Positions 17,672-26,590 of a DNA stretch of 64,000 bases are shown here, piece by piece. The stretch's first letter is position 1. Every line of letters begins with the position of its first letter. Both the position numbers and the translations under genes were made by a program. The notes beneath the pieces are model-generated. The model was not told the DNA's origin. It ran no database searches and saw only the letters and a program-made list of their open reading frames with translations. The stretch comes from an uncultured Clostridium sp. (GTDB taxonomy: Bacteria > Bacillota > Clostridia > Lachnospirales > Lachnospiraceae). The DNA is taken from contig CAMEFI010000014.1 of NCBI GenBank assembly GCA_945915475.1, positions 1 through 64,000 of the forward strand. The letters run 5' to 3'.

Positions 17672-19123
17672 CTATTTCTGTTTCAAATACTCCAGCAAAA
17701 ACTCATACACTCTCTTTGTAGAAGAAATGGACAATCTCTCTGCTGTTGTGTGAATGTCCAATATATTCGGTCCCATGGAGACACAGTCGAGATCCGGAAT
17801 CTTTGCTGCCAGCAATCCGCACTCAAGCCCTGCATGGATTCCTTCCACAACCGGCGTTTTTCCATACATCTTCTCATACAATTCCATCACCTTTGGTCGA
17901 ACAACGGATTTCTCCTGATACTCCCATGCCGGATATTCACCCCTAATCTCTATCTTACCGCTAAGTGCGGTTGTCAGACATTCTAATTGTCTTGCCACAT
18001 ACTGTTTCTTTGTTGTTACACTGCTTCTCACTGCATGTTGCGTGAATAAATATTCATGGTGCAATTCCATAATACCGAGATTCAGGGACGTCTCCACTAA
18101 CCCCGGAACTGACATACTCATTCCCTGAACACCATCTGGTACAGTCATCAAAAATGCAAGAATCCGAAACAAACTGACGGAATCTAAGACCAGCCTCTTT
18201 TCCTCTTCTCCTTCTGGTTCTAACTCTACCCGGATTCCCGCATCCGACTTTGCATATTCCTTCTGTAAAATAGTATTATATTCTTTCAAAAAATGTTCCG
18301 CTCCTGCAACATCCCCTTTTGAAAGACCAATAACAGCCTTCGACCGAAGCGGAATGGCATTGTCCTTCTTTCCGCCCTCCATAGACTGTAACGTGAAAGA
18401 TACCTCTTTATTCAATTGGTATAATACTCTTCCTAAAATCTTGTTAGCATTGGCTCTTCCCTTATCAATCTCACAACCGGAATGTCCGCCAAGGAGACCT
18501 GAAACTTTAAGCGTATACCAGTGTTGCTTGGCAGATTCCTTCCATACCACAGGCAACGTTACCATTGCAGACATACCTCCGGCACAGCTGCTTAAGAAAA
18601 TCCCTTCTTCTTCCGAATCTAAATTCAACATACAATGCCCTTTTAACATCGAAAGATCAATATGTCTTGCTCCTTCCATACCCACTTCTTCCGATACCGT
18701 AATAATATACTCAAGAGGCGGATGCACAACTGACTGGTCATCTGCAATGGCCAGCATATAGGCAATCGCAATGCCATCATCTCCACCAAGTGTCGTATTC
18801 CTGGCAAAGACATAATCACCATCCACTGCAAGTTGTAGTCCCTCCTGTTCCATATCAATGACACAATCTGCAGTCTTTTCACAAACCATATCCATATGTC
18901 CCTGTAAAATAACCGGCTCCTGATCCTCATATCCTGCACTTGCCGGTATCAACATTACAACATTATATAAATCATCCTGAAATACCTGGAATGCATGCTC
19001 TGTTGCAAATGCCACCAGATAATCACTAATCTGTTTCTCATGATAGGAACCTCTTGGAATTCTACTGATCTCTTCAAAATAATGAAACACTCTCCCAGGT
19101 TCTAAATCTGATAATACCTCCAT
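17672..19123 (-). CDS. pepD: Aminoacyl-histidine dipeptidase (M20 family)
   Basis: 483 residues. Motifs of the PepD/carnosinase-like M20C family: [12 protein letters not shown] (metal His and Asp), [18 protein letters not shown] (bridging Asp), [13 protein letters not shown] (catalytic Glu-Glu), LNLDSEEEG, and [17 protein letters not shown] in the dimerisation domain. It hydrolyses Xaa-His dipeptides. The start at 19123 is set by AGGAGGCAATAAG; longer in-frame starts lack a ribosome site. Eleven bases separate it from ispF. Confidence 0.92.
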   Translation of the reverse strand: MEVLSDLEPGRVFHYFEEISRIPRGSYHEKQISDYLVAFATEHAFQVFQDDLYNVVMLIPASAGYEDQEPVILQGHMDMVCEKTADCVIDMEQEGLQLAVDGDYVFARNTTLGGDDGIAIAYMLAIADDQSVVHPPLEYIITVSEEVGMEGARHIDLSMLKGHCMLNLDSEEEGIFLSSCAGGMSAMVTLPVVWKESAKQHWYTLKVSGLLGGHSGCEIDKGRANANKILGRVLYQLNKEVSFTLQSMEGGKKDNAIPLRSKAVIGLSKGDVAGAEHFLKEYNTILQKEYAKSDAGIRVELEPEGEEEKRLVLDSVSLFRILAFLMTVPDGVQGMSMSVPGLVETSLNLGIMELHHEYLFTQHAVRSSVTTKKQYVARQLECLTTALSGKIEIRGEYPAWEYQEKSVVRPKVMELYEKMYGKTPVVEGIHAGLECGLLAAKIPDLDCVSMGPNILDIHTTAERLSISSTKRVYEFLLEYLKQK

Positions 19124-19194
19124 CTTATTGCCTCCTATGACTTTATTAAACATAGCGTATCCCATTTTGCCGTAAAGTATAGCACAATCCACAC

Positions 19195-19246
19195 AAAAAA
19201 GAAAGCCGGAGAATAAATCGCATACGCTTTCCTCTCAGGCTTTCCT
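19195..19246 (-). terminator. Terminator after the fabF remnant
   Basis: On the minus strand GAAAGCCTGAG pairs with CTCCGGCTTTC, followed by TTTTTT. The loop contains a second hairpin-prone stretch. It separates the fabF/S41/ABC side from pepD. Confidence 0.7.
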
Positions 19247-19259
19247 ATTGTAATCTATA

Positions 19260-19870
19260 TTAATCCATATATTTCTTTACAAGCACTGTTGCATTATGCC
19301 CGCCAAATCCCAATGAATTGCTCATCGCAATATTAACCGACATCTGAATTCCCGCTCTCTTTGTATAATCCAGATCACATTCCGGATCGTCTTCGCTTAA
19401 CCCTACCGTCGGATGAATATAATTTTCATTGATGGACTGAATACACGTGATCAACTCTACAGCTCCACCTCCGGCAAACATATGTCCCACCATGGATTTA
19501 GTGGAATTGATGTGAACGTCGTAGGCAGCCTTACCAAATGCACGTTTAATCGCTCTTGCTTTCGCATGTTCCAACTCTTCTAACACCAGCACTCCTGCAC
19601 CTTCCCCGGTAACAAAGCCATTGCCTCCTTTGCAGCTACAGCAGCAAACTGGCTGAATCTGTCCATTCTTTTTGCAGTCTTTGGCTCAAGATAATCCTTA
19701 ACATTAAAATCTTTTACCTCAGCCGATAGTTTCACCTTATAATCGGTTGTATCAAAATTCTGTATCACATCAATTCCAACCCGGTTGTGTAAAATGCTAT
19801 CCCAAAATGCAGAAACACCTATACCTATTGGTGTTACAACCCCCATTCCTGTCGCCACTACTCCTTTCAT
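19260..19870 (-). pseudogene. fabF: fabF (3-oxoacyl-ACP synthase II) with two internal deletions
   Basis: About 610 bases remain of a gene normally about 1240. The N-terminus (MKGVVATGMGVVTPIGIGVS to FAAVAAKEA) is intact to about residue 88. It then joins, in another frame, to the segment GFVTGEGAGVLVLEELEHAKAR, and a second junction leads from HAKAR to AIKRAFGKAAYD...STKSMVGHMFAGGGAVELI and NSLGFGGHNATVLVKKY. The active-site Cys and the first catalytic His region are missing; only the last His (STKSMVGH) remains. No other fab genes are nearby. Not functional. Confidence 0.85.
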
Positions 19871-19900
19871 CTAACTGGAAAGCTTTACAATACTTCTACT

Positions 19901-21547
19901 TTATTTATCCCTCTTCAAATACGCCTTTGCAAACTCCAATACATAATCCTCATTTCGATCAAACAGTGCTGCCACAGCCTCCTCATCAAAAGGAATCTGT
20001 ACATCCAACGGAACCGTTGCTGCTCTACTGCTGTCGGTATCAATAAATACCGTTCCGTCCTCCTGCAAAAGCAGAACTGCAGAATAAGATAAATATCCAT
20101 AATCAAACTGCACCACATGCATTCCCTGTGCCGCACAGCTTGAATGGGTAAATCCCATCACTGTCACATTCGGATAAGCGCTTGCAAGCTGTGCAAAATG
20201 ATCACCGGCACTACCTGTTGCCGCATTTACCAAAATAACAATATTTCCATTCCCCCACAGATTCTCTCCCTGATAAGATTCGCACTCTCCCACCTCGTAG
20301 GTTCCTGTCTTCACATCCCTTTTGTAGGTAAGTGTGTCCATATCGAGAACCCCGTCATACGCATAAACATGTTCGCCTTCCGGTGCAATCAGTTTCAGAA
20401 TATGTTCCACATAAGTACCGGAACCACCACCATTATCCCTCAGATCGAAAATCAGATTCTGTACTCCGGCCTCCTTCAATTCCAGAAGTTTTGTGCGTAC
20501 TTCCTGCTCCATCTCGTCAAAATTTTCCTGTGCATCATACTGCATCATCCGCATACGCATAAGTGCTGTATCGGAATCTACTTCTTCCCATTGGAGATTC
20601 GAAATTTTCCTTCCCTGATTGAGAATCCGAACGCTGTTCTCCCAACGGTCTTTATACGAACCAATCTTATCTGCCTTCACACTCTGTTCCTTACCATTGT
20701 CATCCAGGAAAGAAAGCGTAATGCTGTCCTCTCCCATTCCGGCAACCGACAGAGTCTGGTAAAAAGCTTCATTTTCCATACAGGCATATCCACATAGTTT
20801 CACAGCATATTTCTCTGCATCCGCCACTGCCTCTTTGATGTCCTTGCCATCCCATGACATAATAACGGTGCCATTATGAATCCCGGCCTTTGCTACTGCA
20901 CTTCCTGTTTCCACATTTACAGCCACCGTCTGTCCATTACTGAGTGTCATAAGAGATAATCCATAATCATTGCCACAGGCCTGTTCTAACGCAAGGTTTC
21001 GAACCTCATCATCCTTCACATTGTATGCAACATGCCCATCATGAAACTCTGAAGTAAATGTCATCCACGCCAGATAATTCACAATCTCATCATGCTTCCT
21101 GTCCGCCTCTTCAAACTGTGGCAGATATTTTTCATAAAGCTTCTCCCAGTCTATCTCTTTGTGATCTGTCAACACATAATGTGCTCTTAACTCTTCAAAT
21201 GCCCTGTTAAAGTCTTCAACATAGTCCGGTGCCCGGTACCCCGGATTCAGATAACAGACTATTCCAGAAAGGACAATCGCCACTCCTGCCACAACACTGG
21301 CATATTTTCTTACTCTGACTTTTTCCCATACAAAACCTGCCAACAACAAAACGGCACCAAGATAACATCCAAGCATGGATACCTCAAAGCCAAAGGTTGC
21401 AATAGCAAACAGGCAGACACACATAGGCACAACATAAAAAATCTTCCATTTCGTACTGATCACCTTCGCTGCATAACCGGCTAGCAAATACAAACCGATT
21501 GCAAAGATACCTTCCAGTATGACCAATACCCAATCACCATAACACAT
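19901..21547 (-). CDS. S41-family (tail-specific protease-like) membrane peptidase
   Basis: 548 residues. Three or four membrane segments occupy residues 1-115. An exported part carries a PDZ-like region (about 215-245, AKAGIHNGTVIMSWDGKDI) and the S41 core: LIFDLRDNGGGSGTYVEHIL and ILVNAATGSAGDHFAQLAS, where the Ser of GSAGD is the expected nucleophile. Ten bases separate it from the ABC permease gene, so it probably belongs to the same operon and may process or degrade peptides at the membrane. ATG follows AGGAGGTGTAGT. Confidence 0.8.
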   Translation of the reverse strand: MCYGDWVLVILEGIFAIGLYLLAGYAAKVISTKWKIFYVVPMCVCLFAIATFGFEVSMLGCYLGAVLLLAGFVWEKVRVRKYASVVAGVAIVLSGIVCYLNPGYRAPDYVEDFNRAFEELRAHYVLTDHKEIDWEKLYEKYLPQFEEADRKHDEIVNYLAWMTFTSEFHDGHVAYNVKDDEVRNLALEQACGNDYGLSLMTLSNGQTVAVNVETGSAVAKAGIHNGTVIMSWDGKDIKEAVADAEKYAVKLCGYACMENEAFYQTLSVAGMGEDSITLSFLDDNGKEQSVKADKIGSYKDRWENSVRILNQGRKISNLQWEEVDSDTALMRMRMMQYDAQENFDEMEQEVRTKLLELKEAGVQNLIFDLRDNGGGSGTYVEHILKLIAPEGEHVYAYDGVLDMDTLTYKRDVKTGTYEVGECESYQGENLWGNGNIVILVNAATGSAGDHFAQLASAYPNVTVMGFTHSSCAAQGMHVVQFDYGYLSYSAVLLLQEDGTVFIDTDSSRAATVPLDVQIPFDEEAVAALFDRNEDYVLEFAKAYLKRDK

Positions 21548-21557
21548 ACTACACCTC

Positions 21558-22337
21558 CTAATTCATGTCATCCCTGTTAAAAAACAAATATCCAAGCAGC
21601 AGGAACAAGCCGCCAATCACAACAGATGAAACAATCGTCCCAAGGATGTCTCCTGCACCAAGCACTCCATCATATACCACAATACTTTTCTCCCCTACCA
21701 GAGTATAAGTTTCCCAGGCTGGAAACCGCAACAGCTCCGCTAAGTTGCTGATTGCCATATATTTCGCAGTCCCATTTGGAAACATATCAACCCAGGCCTG
21801 TCCTGCCATGGCCAGCACAACCCCCAATGCCATAACCACATATCCATTTTTTACAATATAGCTCAAAAAAACAAATTCACAAATAAGCCGTAACACAGGA
21901 AGGACTGACAGGATATATCGTACAAATACATCACCAACGCTTAATGTATCTCCAAATTCTCCCATAACACATGCCACCACAACCGGAAGGGCATTCAGAA
22001 CCAGTGTGCCCAGCGCACCCAGAAAGAGACTGATAACTGCTCTCCCAAAATAAATTTCTTTTCTCAAGTGTCCGCTCATCAGTTCATAATTTGCTGTCTT
22101 ATCATTGAAATCCGCTCCACAGACATATCCGGTAAGAACCAATGCAAAAATCAATGAAATAAATGCAATGGATTCTCCATCCTCTGCCACATATTTTCCC
22201 GCCGAGCAAAGGGAAAAATCAAAACCTATTTCCCCCATCATGACTGTAATCTGCATTATCCCCACACAGACAAACACAACATATAGCAAACTGCTTTTCT
22301 TAAGCTGATAAAGCTGTGCCTTTATTACATTTCCCAT
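21558..22337 (-). CDS. ABC-2 type permease (paralogue 1)
   Basis: 259 residues with six predicted membrane segments. GYVCGADFNDKTANYELMSGHLRKEIYFGRA marks the LanE/LanG-like ABC-2 permeases, in which D-x-T-x-x-Y-E is conserved. Closely resembles the next gene in layout and in this motif, so the two arose by duplication and probably form a heterodimer with the ATPase at 23086. Likely exports or expels a peptide or lipid II-binding agent. Confidence 0.8.
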   Translation of the reverse strand: MGNVIKAQLYQLKKSSLLYVVFVCVGIMQITVMMGEIGFDFSLCSAGKYVAEDGESIAFISLIFALVLTGYVCGADFNDKTANYELMSGHLRKEIYFGRAVISLFLGALGTLVLNALPVVVACVMGEFGDTLSVGDVFVRYILSVLPVLRLICEFVFLSYIVKNGYVVMALGVVLAMAGQAWVDMFPNGTAKYMAISNLAELLRFPAWETYTLVGEKSIVVYDGVLGAGDILGTIVSSVVIGGLFLLLGYLFFNRDDMN

Positions 22338-22349
22338 CGCATCTCCCTC

Positions 22350-23132
22350 CTAGTTCATATCCCGTTTCCTGAAAATCACATAACCAGCGATAAGGCAGGT
22401 TGCACCTACAAGTAAAGATACCAGTATTGTACTGCATACAACAGAAGAACGAATTCCTGCACTGTACACCAAAATATCTTCGCCACCTATATATTCCAGC
22501 TTATAATTATCGACTGTAAATAATGTTGTAAGATTCGAAACTGCCAGTTGTGCCGTAAGCGCGTTCTCTGTCAATTCCGTATATACCATACTTGCGATTA
22601 TTGCTGCATCTGTAAAAACCCATCCCAATAACATTGCCACATAACAATTCTTCATTAAAACTGTCAACAGAATCAGCTCGCAAAGAAACCGAAATAAAGG
22701 AAACAATACTAACAGGCATCGAAGCATAACAGCCCCCAAATTTATATTTTCGCCCCATCCATTCATTACAGTTACCACCAGCAACGGAAGTATCATCATC
22801 ACAATTCCGATGAGCATTGTCCACAAAAGACCTACAATAACCCGTCCGAAATAAACCGCTTTTCTGGAATGTCCTGCCATAATCTCATAATTTATCGTTT
22901 TGTCTGTGGCATCCCATCCACAAATTCTCGGAATCAGAATAACAAAAATCATAGCAAACAGCATCGGATACATCGAACCGTATTTAACAAAAAATGTTCC
23001 ACCATTTAATGCAGTCCAATCCCCCTCTACCAATATACTGCTACACAATAACACTAGTCCGATCAATATCGCATATATAACTACATTATCTCTTTTTGTC
23101 TGAAAATGCAGCGCTTTCATGATATTCCACAT
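22350..23132 (-). CDS. ABC-2 type permease (paralogue 2)
   Basis: 260 residues, six membrane segments. RICGWDATDKTINYEIMAGHSRKAVYFGRV aligns with the corresponding stretch of paralogue 1. The ATG at 23132 has AGGTGAT upstream; GTG at 23141 and ATG at 23120 are alternatives. It overlaps the 3' end of the ATPase gene by about 47 bases, showing translational coupling. Twelve bases separate it from paralogue 1. Confidence 0.8.
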   Translation of the reverse strand: MWNIMKALHFQTKRDNVVIYAILIGLVLLCSSILVEGDWTALNGGTFFVKYGSMYPMLFAMIFVILIPRICGWDATDKTINYEIMAGHSRKAVYFGRVIVGLLWTMLIGIVMMILPLLVVTVMNGWGENINLGAVMLRCLLVLFPLFRFLCELILLTVLMKNCYVAMLLGWVFTDAAIIASMVYTELTENALTAQLAVSNLTTLFTVDNYKLEYIGGEDILVYSAGIRSSVVCSTILVSLLVGATCLIAGYVIFRKRDMN

Positions 23133-24045
23133 TCTTATCACCTACCATATCCATATAATACTGTTCGAGGTTTGCTTCCCGTACACCAAGGGATAGCGGT
23201 ATGACACCGCCCTCATACAAGGTCTTTGATACCTCTTTAATCTCATCGATCCTCTCATATAAGCGAATACTGCCATCCTCTTCTACATCATAATCCTTCA
23301 CCTGAAGCTGCTCCTGCAGGATTGCCAGTGCCATGGCATCATTATCCGTATGAATATGATAATATTCTTTACACATCCTTTTCAATTCCTGAGAGGATAC
23401 TGCCTCGAGAAGCTGACCGTGATGAATAAAAAGATAATCTGTACAAAGCAAAGACAATTCGCTTAAAATATGGGAAGAAATGATAATGGTAATATGCTCT
23501 TCTCTGTTTAATTTCAAAAGCAACTCCCGAATTTCTACAATTCCCTCCGGGTCTAACCCATTGATTGGCTCATCTAACACCATAATTTCCGGTTTGGTAA
23601 GCAACGCATTGGCAATTCCTAAACGCTGCCGCATACCAAGGGAGAAATTCTTCGCATGCTTCTTGCCTGTATCTGTAAGTCCCACCATCTCTAACACTTC
23701 ATCCACACGCTTCCTGTCGGGAATACCCTTTTGCAATCTCTGTTTTTCAAGATTCTCTCTTGCTGACATCTTTTCCTTCACATAAGGAGTCTCAATCATA
23801 AAACTCATACGGCTTCTAGCCTTCGCCAATCCTTTTTCCGTATGTTCTCCATAAATGGAAATACTGCCTCCTGTAGGAAGTACCAGACCGCCTAACATTT
23901 TCATAATAGTTGTCTTTCCTGCTCCATTCGGACCAATGAGTCCACAGATCATTCCCTGCCGAATTTGAAAGGAAACATCCTGCACCGCTTTTTGCTTCAT
24001 ATACTGTTTTTCCAACTGTTTGACATCAATCACAATTTCCGACAT
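23086..24045 (-). CDS. ABC transporter ATP-binding protein
   Basis: 319 residues. Walker A GLIGPNGAGKTTIMKM near residue 35, signature NFSLGMRQRLGIANAL near 140, Walker B IMVLDEPINGLDPEG, then the H-loop ISSHILSELS. The last 100 residues form the extra domain common in BcrA/LanF-type ATPases. It pairs with the two permeases as a LanFEG or BcrAB-like exporter. ATG is preceded by GGAGGAAGAT. Confidence 0.9.
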   Translation of the reverse strand: MSEIVIDVKQLEKQYMKQKAVQDVSFQIRQGMICGLIGPNGAGKTTIMKMLGGLVLPTGGSISIYGEHTEKGLAKARSRMSFMIETPYVKEKMSARENLEKQRLQKGIPDRKRVDEVLEMVGLTDTGKKHAKNFSLGMRQRLGIANALLTKPEIMVLDEPINGLDPEGIVEIRELLLKLNREEHITIIISSHILSELSLLCTDYLFIHHGQLLEAVSSQELKRMCKEYYHIHTDNDAMALAILQEQLQVKDYDVEEDGSIRLYERIDEIKEVSKTLYEGGVIPLSLGVREANLEQYYMDMVGDKNVEYHESAAFSDKKR

Positions 24046-24122
24046 ATCTTCCTCCTTCTATCATTCCGATTTCACTTTAATTGCATTATAAAAAGGAAAC
24101 TTAAAGAATTTCTTAAATATCT

Positions 24123-25058
24123 TTAAATTTCCTTTTTATTATCTATAATAGGAAACCGCATTCCAATAATGAGGTCTTCGTCCTTCTGCACAGCAAAAAC
24201 CTCAGCATTCTGCTTTTGAGCCAATAACTTAACGATATAAAGACCAAGTCCTGCCCCTGAACCTTCTCTTGCTCTATTCCCTCGGTAAGTACGATCAAAT
24301 AAATGTATGACATCTAAATGCACTTCCGGACAAAGTGCATTGCCAAATGTAATCTGACACACATTCTTTCCCTTCCATTCCATCTGCTGCATTCTAATCC
24401 CAAAAGAATTCTTTGCATATTTCATTACATTATTCAACAGATTGCTAAGCATCCGAAGCAGCATTTGTTCATCCGCAAGCACATAAATACTCTTTTCCGA
24501 CAGACGGATATCCGGTACAAAATGATTCTGTCGGATTAATGTCTCATGATCCACAATAAACTGCGCTAACAGATTGGTCACATCCAATTTTTCTAATTCT
24601 ACCTGTCTACTATCACTTTCTAAAACAGACATTTCAAAAAAATCATCCACCATATTCTTTAACACATTCGCCTTATCTAAACAAATAGCAAGATGTTTTC
24701 TATCCTGTTCTGACAGCCTGTCATTTTGCTCTATCATTTGCAGATTCCCTTTTATGACCGTAAGCGGCGTTCTCAGATCATGGGCAATATCAGAAACCGA
24801 CTGCCGTAGAAGTAGCTCTTTTTGCTCGCCCGCCAGCTTTAAATGTTTTTGATAATCCAGATTTCCATTTAACTCTACTGCAAGATGTTCCAAATCTTTA
24901 TCCATCAGAGAAATCTGGAGCTGCCTGTTATAAGATGTATCTCTTGTCTGCTTAATTTCATTAGCCATATTTTTCATCTGCCGTTTCAAAAGGACAATAT
25001 AGACAACCAATATGCAGATCATAAACAGAAGTATACTACTGCTAATTATCAGAACCAT
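24123..25058 (-). CDS. Sensor histidine kinase
   Basis: 311 residues. One N-terminal membrane segment (2-26) and no sizeable extracellular sensor. The H-box VSDIAHDLRTPLTVIKGN near residue 95, N-box LLRMLSNLLNNVMKYAKN, and G-box EGSGAGLGLYIVKLL are intact. The lack of an input domain is typical of kinases that sense through a partner ABC transporter. It overlaps the response-regulator gene by 17 bases. Confidence 0.9.
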   Translation of the reverse strand: MVLIISSSILLFMICILVVYIVLLKRQMKNMANEIKQTRDTSYNRQLQISLMDKDLEHLAVELNGNLDYQKHLKLAGEQKELLLRQSVSDIAHDLRTPLTVIKGNLQMIEQNDRLSEQDRKHLAICLDKANVLKNMVDDFFEMSVLESDSRQVELEKLDVTNLLAQFIVDHETLIRQNHFVPDIRLSEKSIYVLADEQMLLRMLSNLLNNVMKYAKNSFGIRMQQMEWKGKNVCQITFGNALCPEVHLDVIHLFDRTYRGNRAREGSGAGLGLYIVKLLAQKQNAEVFAVQKDEDLIIGMRFPIIDNKKEI

Positions 25059-25770
25059 TTCCCTTTTCCTCCTTCAACCGGTATCCCACACCCCAGACCG
25101 TATCAATATAATCCTGTCCGGTTGCTTTTTTTAGCTTATTCCGCAGATTACTTAAATGTACATTAATGGTATTGTCCTCACAATAATAGGTGTCTTTCCA
25201 CACGGATTCATATAAATTTGCCTTTGTGAATGTCTTCATCGGTTGCTTAAGAAAAAGCTGCAAAAGCTCGTATTCTTTCCATGTCAGAGAAATGTTACTA
25301 CCCTGGTACTCTACCCGGTTTTCCTCCAAATACATCTTCAAATCACCAGCACATAAAATAGCTTCTGTTCTACTCTTATGTCTCATATCCTGTTTTCCGG
25401 CAACTCTGCTTCTTCGTAATACAACTTCCATTCGCACCAACACTTCATCCAGATCAAAAGGCTTAAGAATATAATCATCAGCCCCCATTCGAAGCACTTC
25501 TAATCTTGTTTCCATTCCGGACTTTGCAGACAAACAGATCACTGGTGTATCAGAGTGTGTTCTTAACTCCCCAATCAGGGTATCCCCACTTTTGTATGGC
25601 AGCATTAAATCCATCAAAACTAAAGTATATTCTTTTTCTTTTAAAAGACCGGATGCCTCCCTCCCGTTATAGGCACATTCCACATCATATCCATGTTCTG
25701 TCAGAAAGTCTTTCAGTAAATCACTAATATCTCTATGATCCTCCACAATTAAGATGTTCTTTTTGTCCAT
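25042..25770 (-). CDS. OmpR-type response regulator
   Basis: 242 residues. Receiver domain with phospho-acceptor Asp in LVLMDLMLPYKSG and Lys in ILKPFDLDE; C-terminal winged helix ending IDTVWGVGYRL. It is the first gene of the leftward unit RR-HK-ATPase-permease-permease-S41 and probably activates it. A start from ATG 25770 follows AAGGAG at 11 bases. Confidence 0.92.
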   Translation of the reverse strand: MDKKNILIVEDHRDISDLLKDFLTEHGYDVECAYNGREASGLLKEKEYTLVLMDLMLPYKSGDTLIGELRTHSDTPVICLSAKSGMETRLEVLRMGADDYILKPFDLDEVLVRMEVVLRRSRVAGKQDMRHKSRTEAILCAGDLKMYLEENRVEYQGSNISLTWKEYELLQLFLKQPMKTFTKANLYESVWKDTYYCEDNTINVHLSNLRNKLKKATGQDYIDTVWGVGYRLKEEKGNGSDN

Positions 25771-25789
25771 ACCGGTGTTTACTCCTTCT

Positions 25790-25925
25790 CCTTAATTTGC
25801 ATGTTCAAATCGAGTAGGCTGACTCCTACTCGATGTGCAAGCAATGACATCTCGCCTAACGGCTCGATGAACATTGGCCGTCATATAGAAATTTGTGTAA
25901 GCACAATTTCTGCATGACGGCTTAT
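25790..25925. repeat. Multi-hairpin intergenic element, possible dispersed repeat
   Basis: Three nested dyads: ATGTTCA...CGAG (about 25801) with CTCG...TGAACAT (about 25863), enclosing CGAGTAGG/CCTACTCG; then GCCGTCAT...AGAAATT with AATTTCT...ATGACGGC (about 25880-25921). The dense structure without coding content looks like a miniature repeat or structured RNA. I recall similar motifs in other Lachnospiraceae, but this is unverified. Confidence 0.5.
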
Positions 25926-25929
25926 TGCA

Positions 25930-25958
25930 CAAAAAATCCGGCTGCCGAAACAGCCGGA
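25930..25958 (-). terminator. Terminator of the YbjQ-like gene
   Basis: TCCGGCTG-TTTCGG-CAGCCGGA on the minus strand followed by TTTTTT, 16 bases after the stop at 25975. Confidence 0.9.
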
Positions 25959-25974
25959 CCAACGACCCTGTCAA

Positions 25975-26292
25975 CTAATTATTCACAAACTTTACAGCCG
26001 TTCCATATGCCATAACCTCTGCTGCTCCCGCCATAATTGCAGAAGTTGCATAACGAACATTCACAACGGCATCTGCCCCAAGTGCTTCCGCCTGCTGAAT
26101 CATACGCTTATTAGCCAACGCCCTGGCTGAATCCATCATCTCATTATATGCCTTCAATTCTCCACCCACCAATGTCTTGAAACTTTGGGTAATATCATGT
26201 CCAACATTTTTTGTCTGAATAGTACTTCCCCGCACCAATCCCAACATTTCAAGTTCTTTTCCTGAAATATAATCAGTATTCACTAAGATCAT
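25975..26292 (-). CDS. YbjQ family (UPF0145) heavy-metal-binding-domain protein
   Basis: 105 residues. LGLVRGSTIQTKNVGHDITQ and ARALANKRMIQQAEALGADAVVNVRY are the signature stretches of the small pentameric YbjQ family, whose function is not settled. Full length. The start at 26292 is preferred because of GAGGAAG and because it overlaps the upstream membrane gene by 20 bases, suggesting coupling. Followed by a strong terminator. Confidence 0.85.
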   Translation of the reverse strand: MILVNTDYISGKELEMLGLVRGSTIQTKNVGHDITQSFKTLVGGELKAYNEMMDSARALANKRMIQQAEALGADAVVNVRYATSAIMAGAAEVMAYGTAVKFVNN

Positions 26293-26500
26293 CTTCCTCA
26301 CCACTCCTTATTTCATTAATCCGCTGTATACATACGAAAATCATCACGCCCATCAAAAATACCGGAATCAATCCGAATAACAGCTTGCTTACTGTACCAG
26401 GCAACTCGGCAAGTAAAACCATGAAATACAGAATGTAATATAGGACAAAAATAATGGTGATTATAATCGTTGTAACAATCTTTCTCTCATGCTCCTTCAT
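26273..26500 (-). CDS. Small two-TM membrane protein
   Basis: 75 residues. Two membrane helices (about 9-30 and 40-62) and an acidic C-terminal tail (EIRSGEEDDLSEY). The start at 26500 is fixed by AAGGAGG 9 bases upstream; longer in-frame ATGs have no ribosome site. It is translationally coupled to the YbjQ gene and may anchor or partner it. No family recognised. Confidence 0.6.
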   Translation of the reverse strand: MKEHERKIVTTIIITIIFVLYYILYFMVLLAELPGTVSKLLFGLIPVFLMGVMIFVCIQRINEIRSGEEDDLSEY

Positions 26501-26590
26501 CCCCTCTGCCTCCTTCAGTACACTATGCATTTTCATTATAACCGCTTCTCTATGAATTGTCATTCATTTTCTACAAATCTACTATGACCT

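Noticed and set aside
25792-25974. 60-residue minus-strand frame
   Set aside because: Covers the hairpin cluster and the terminator; no start signals.
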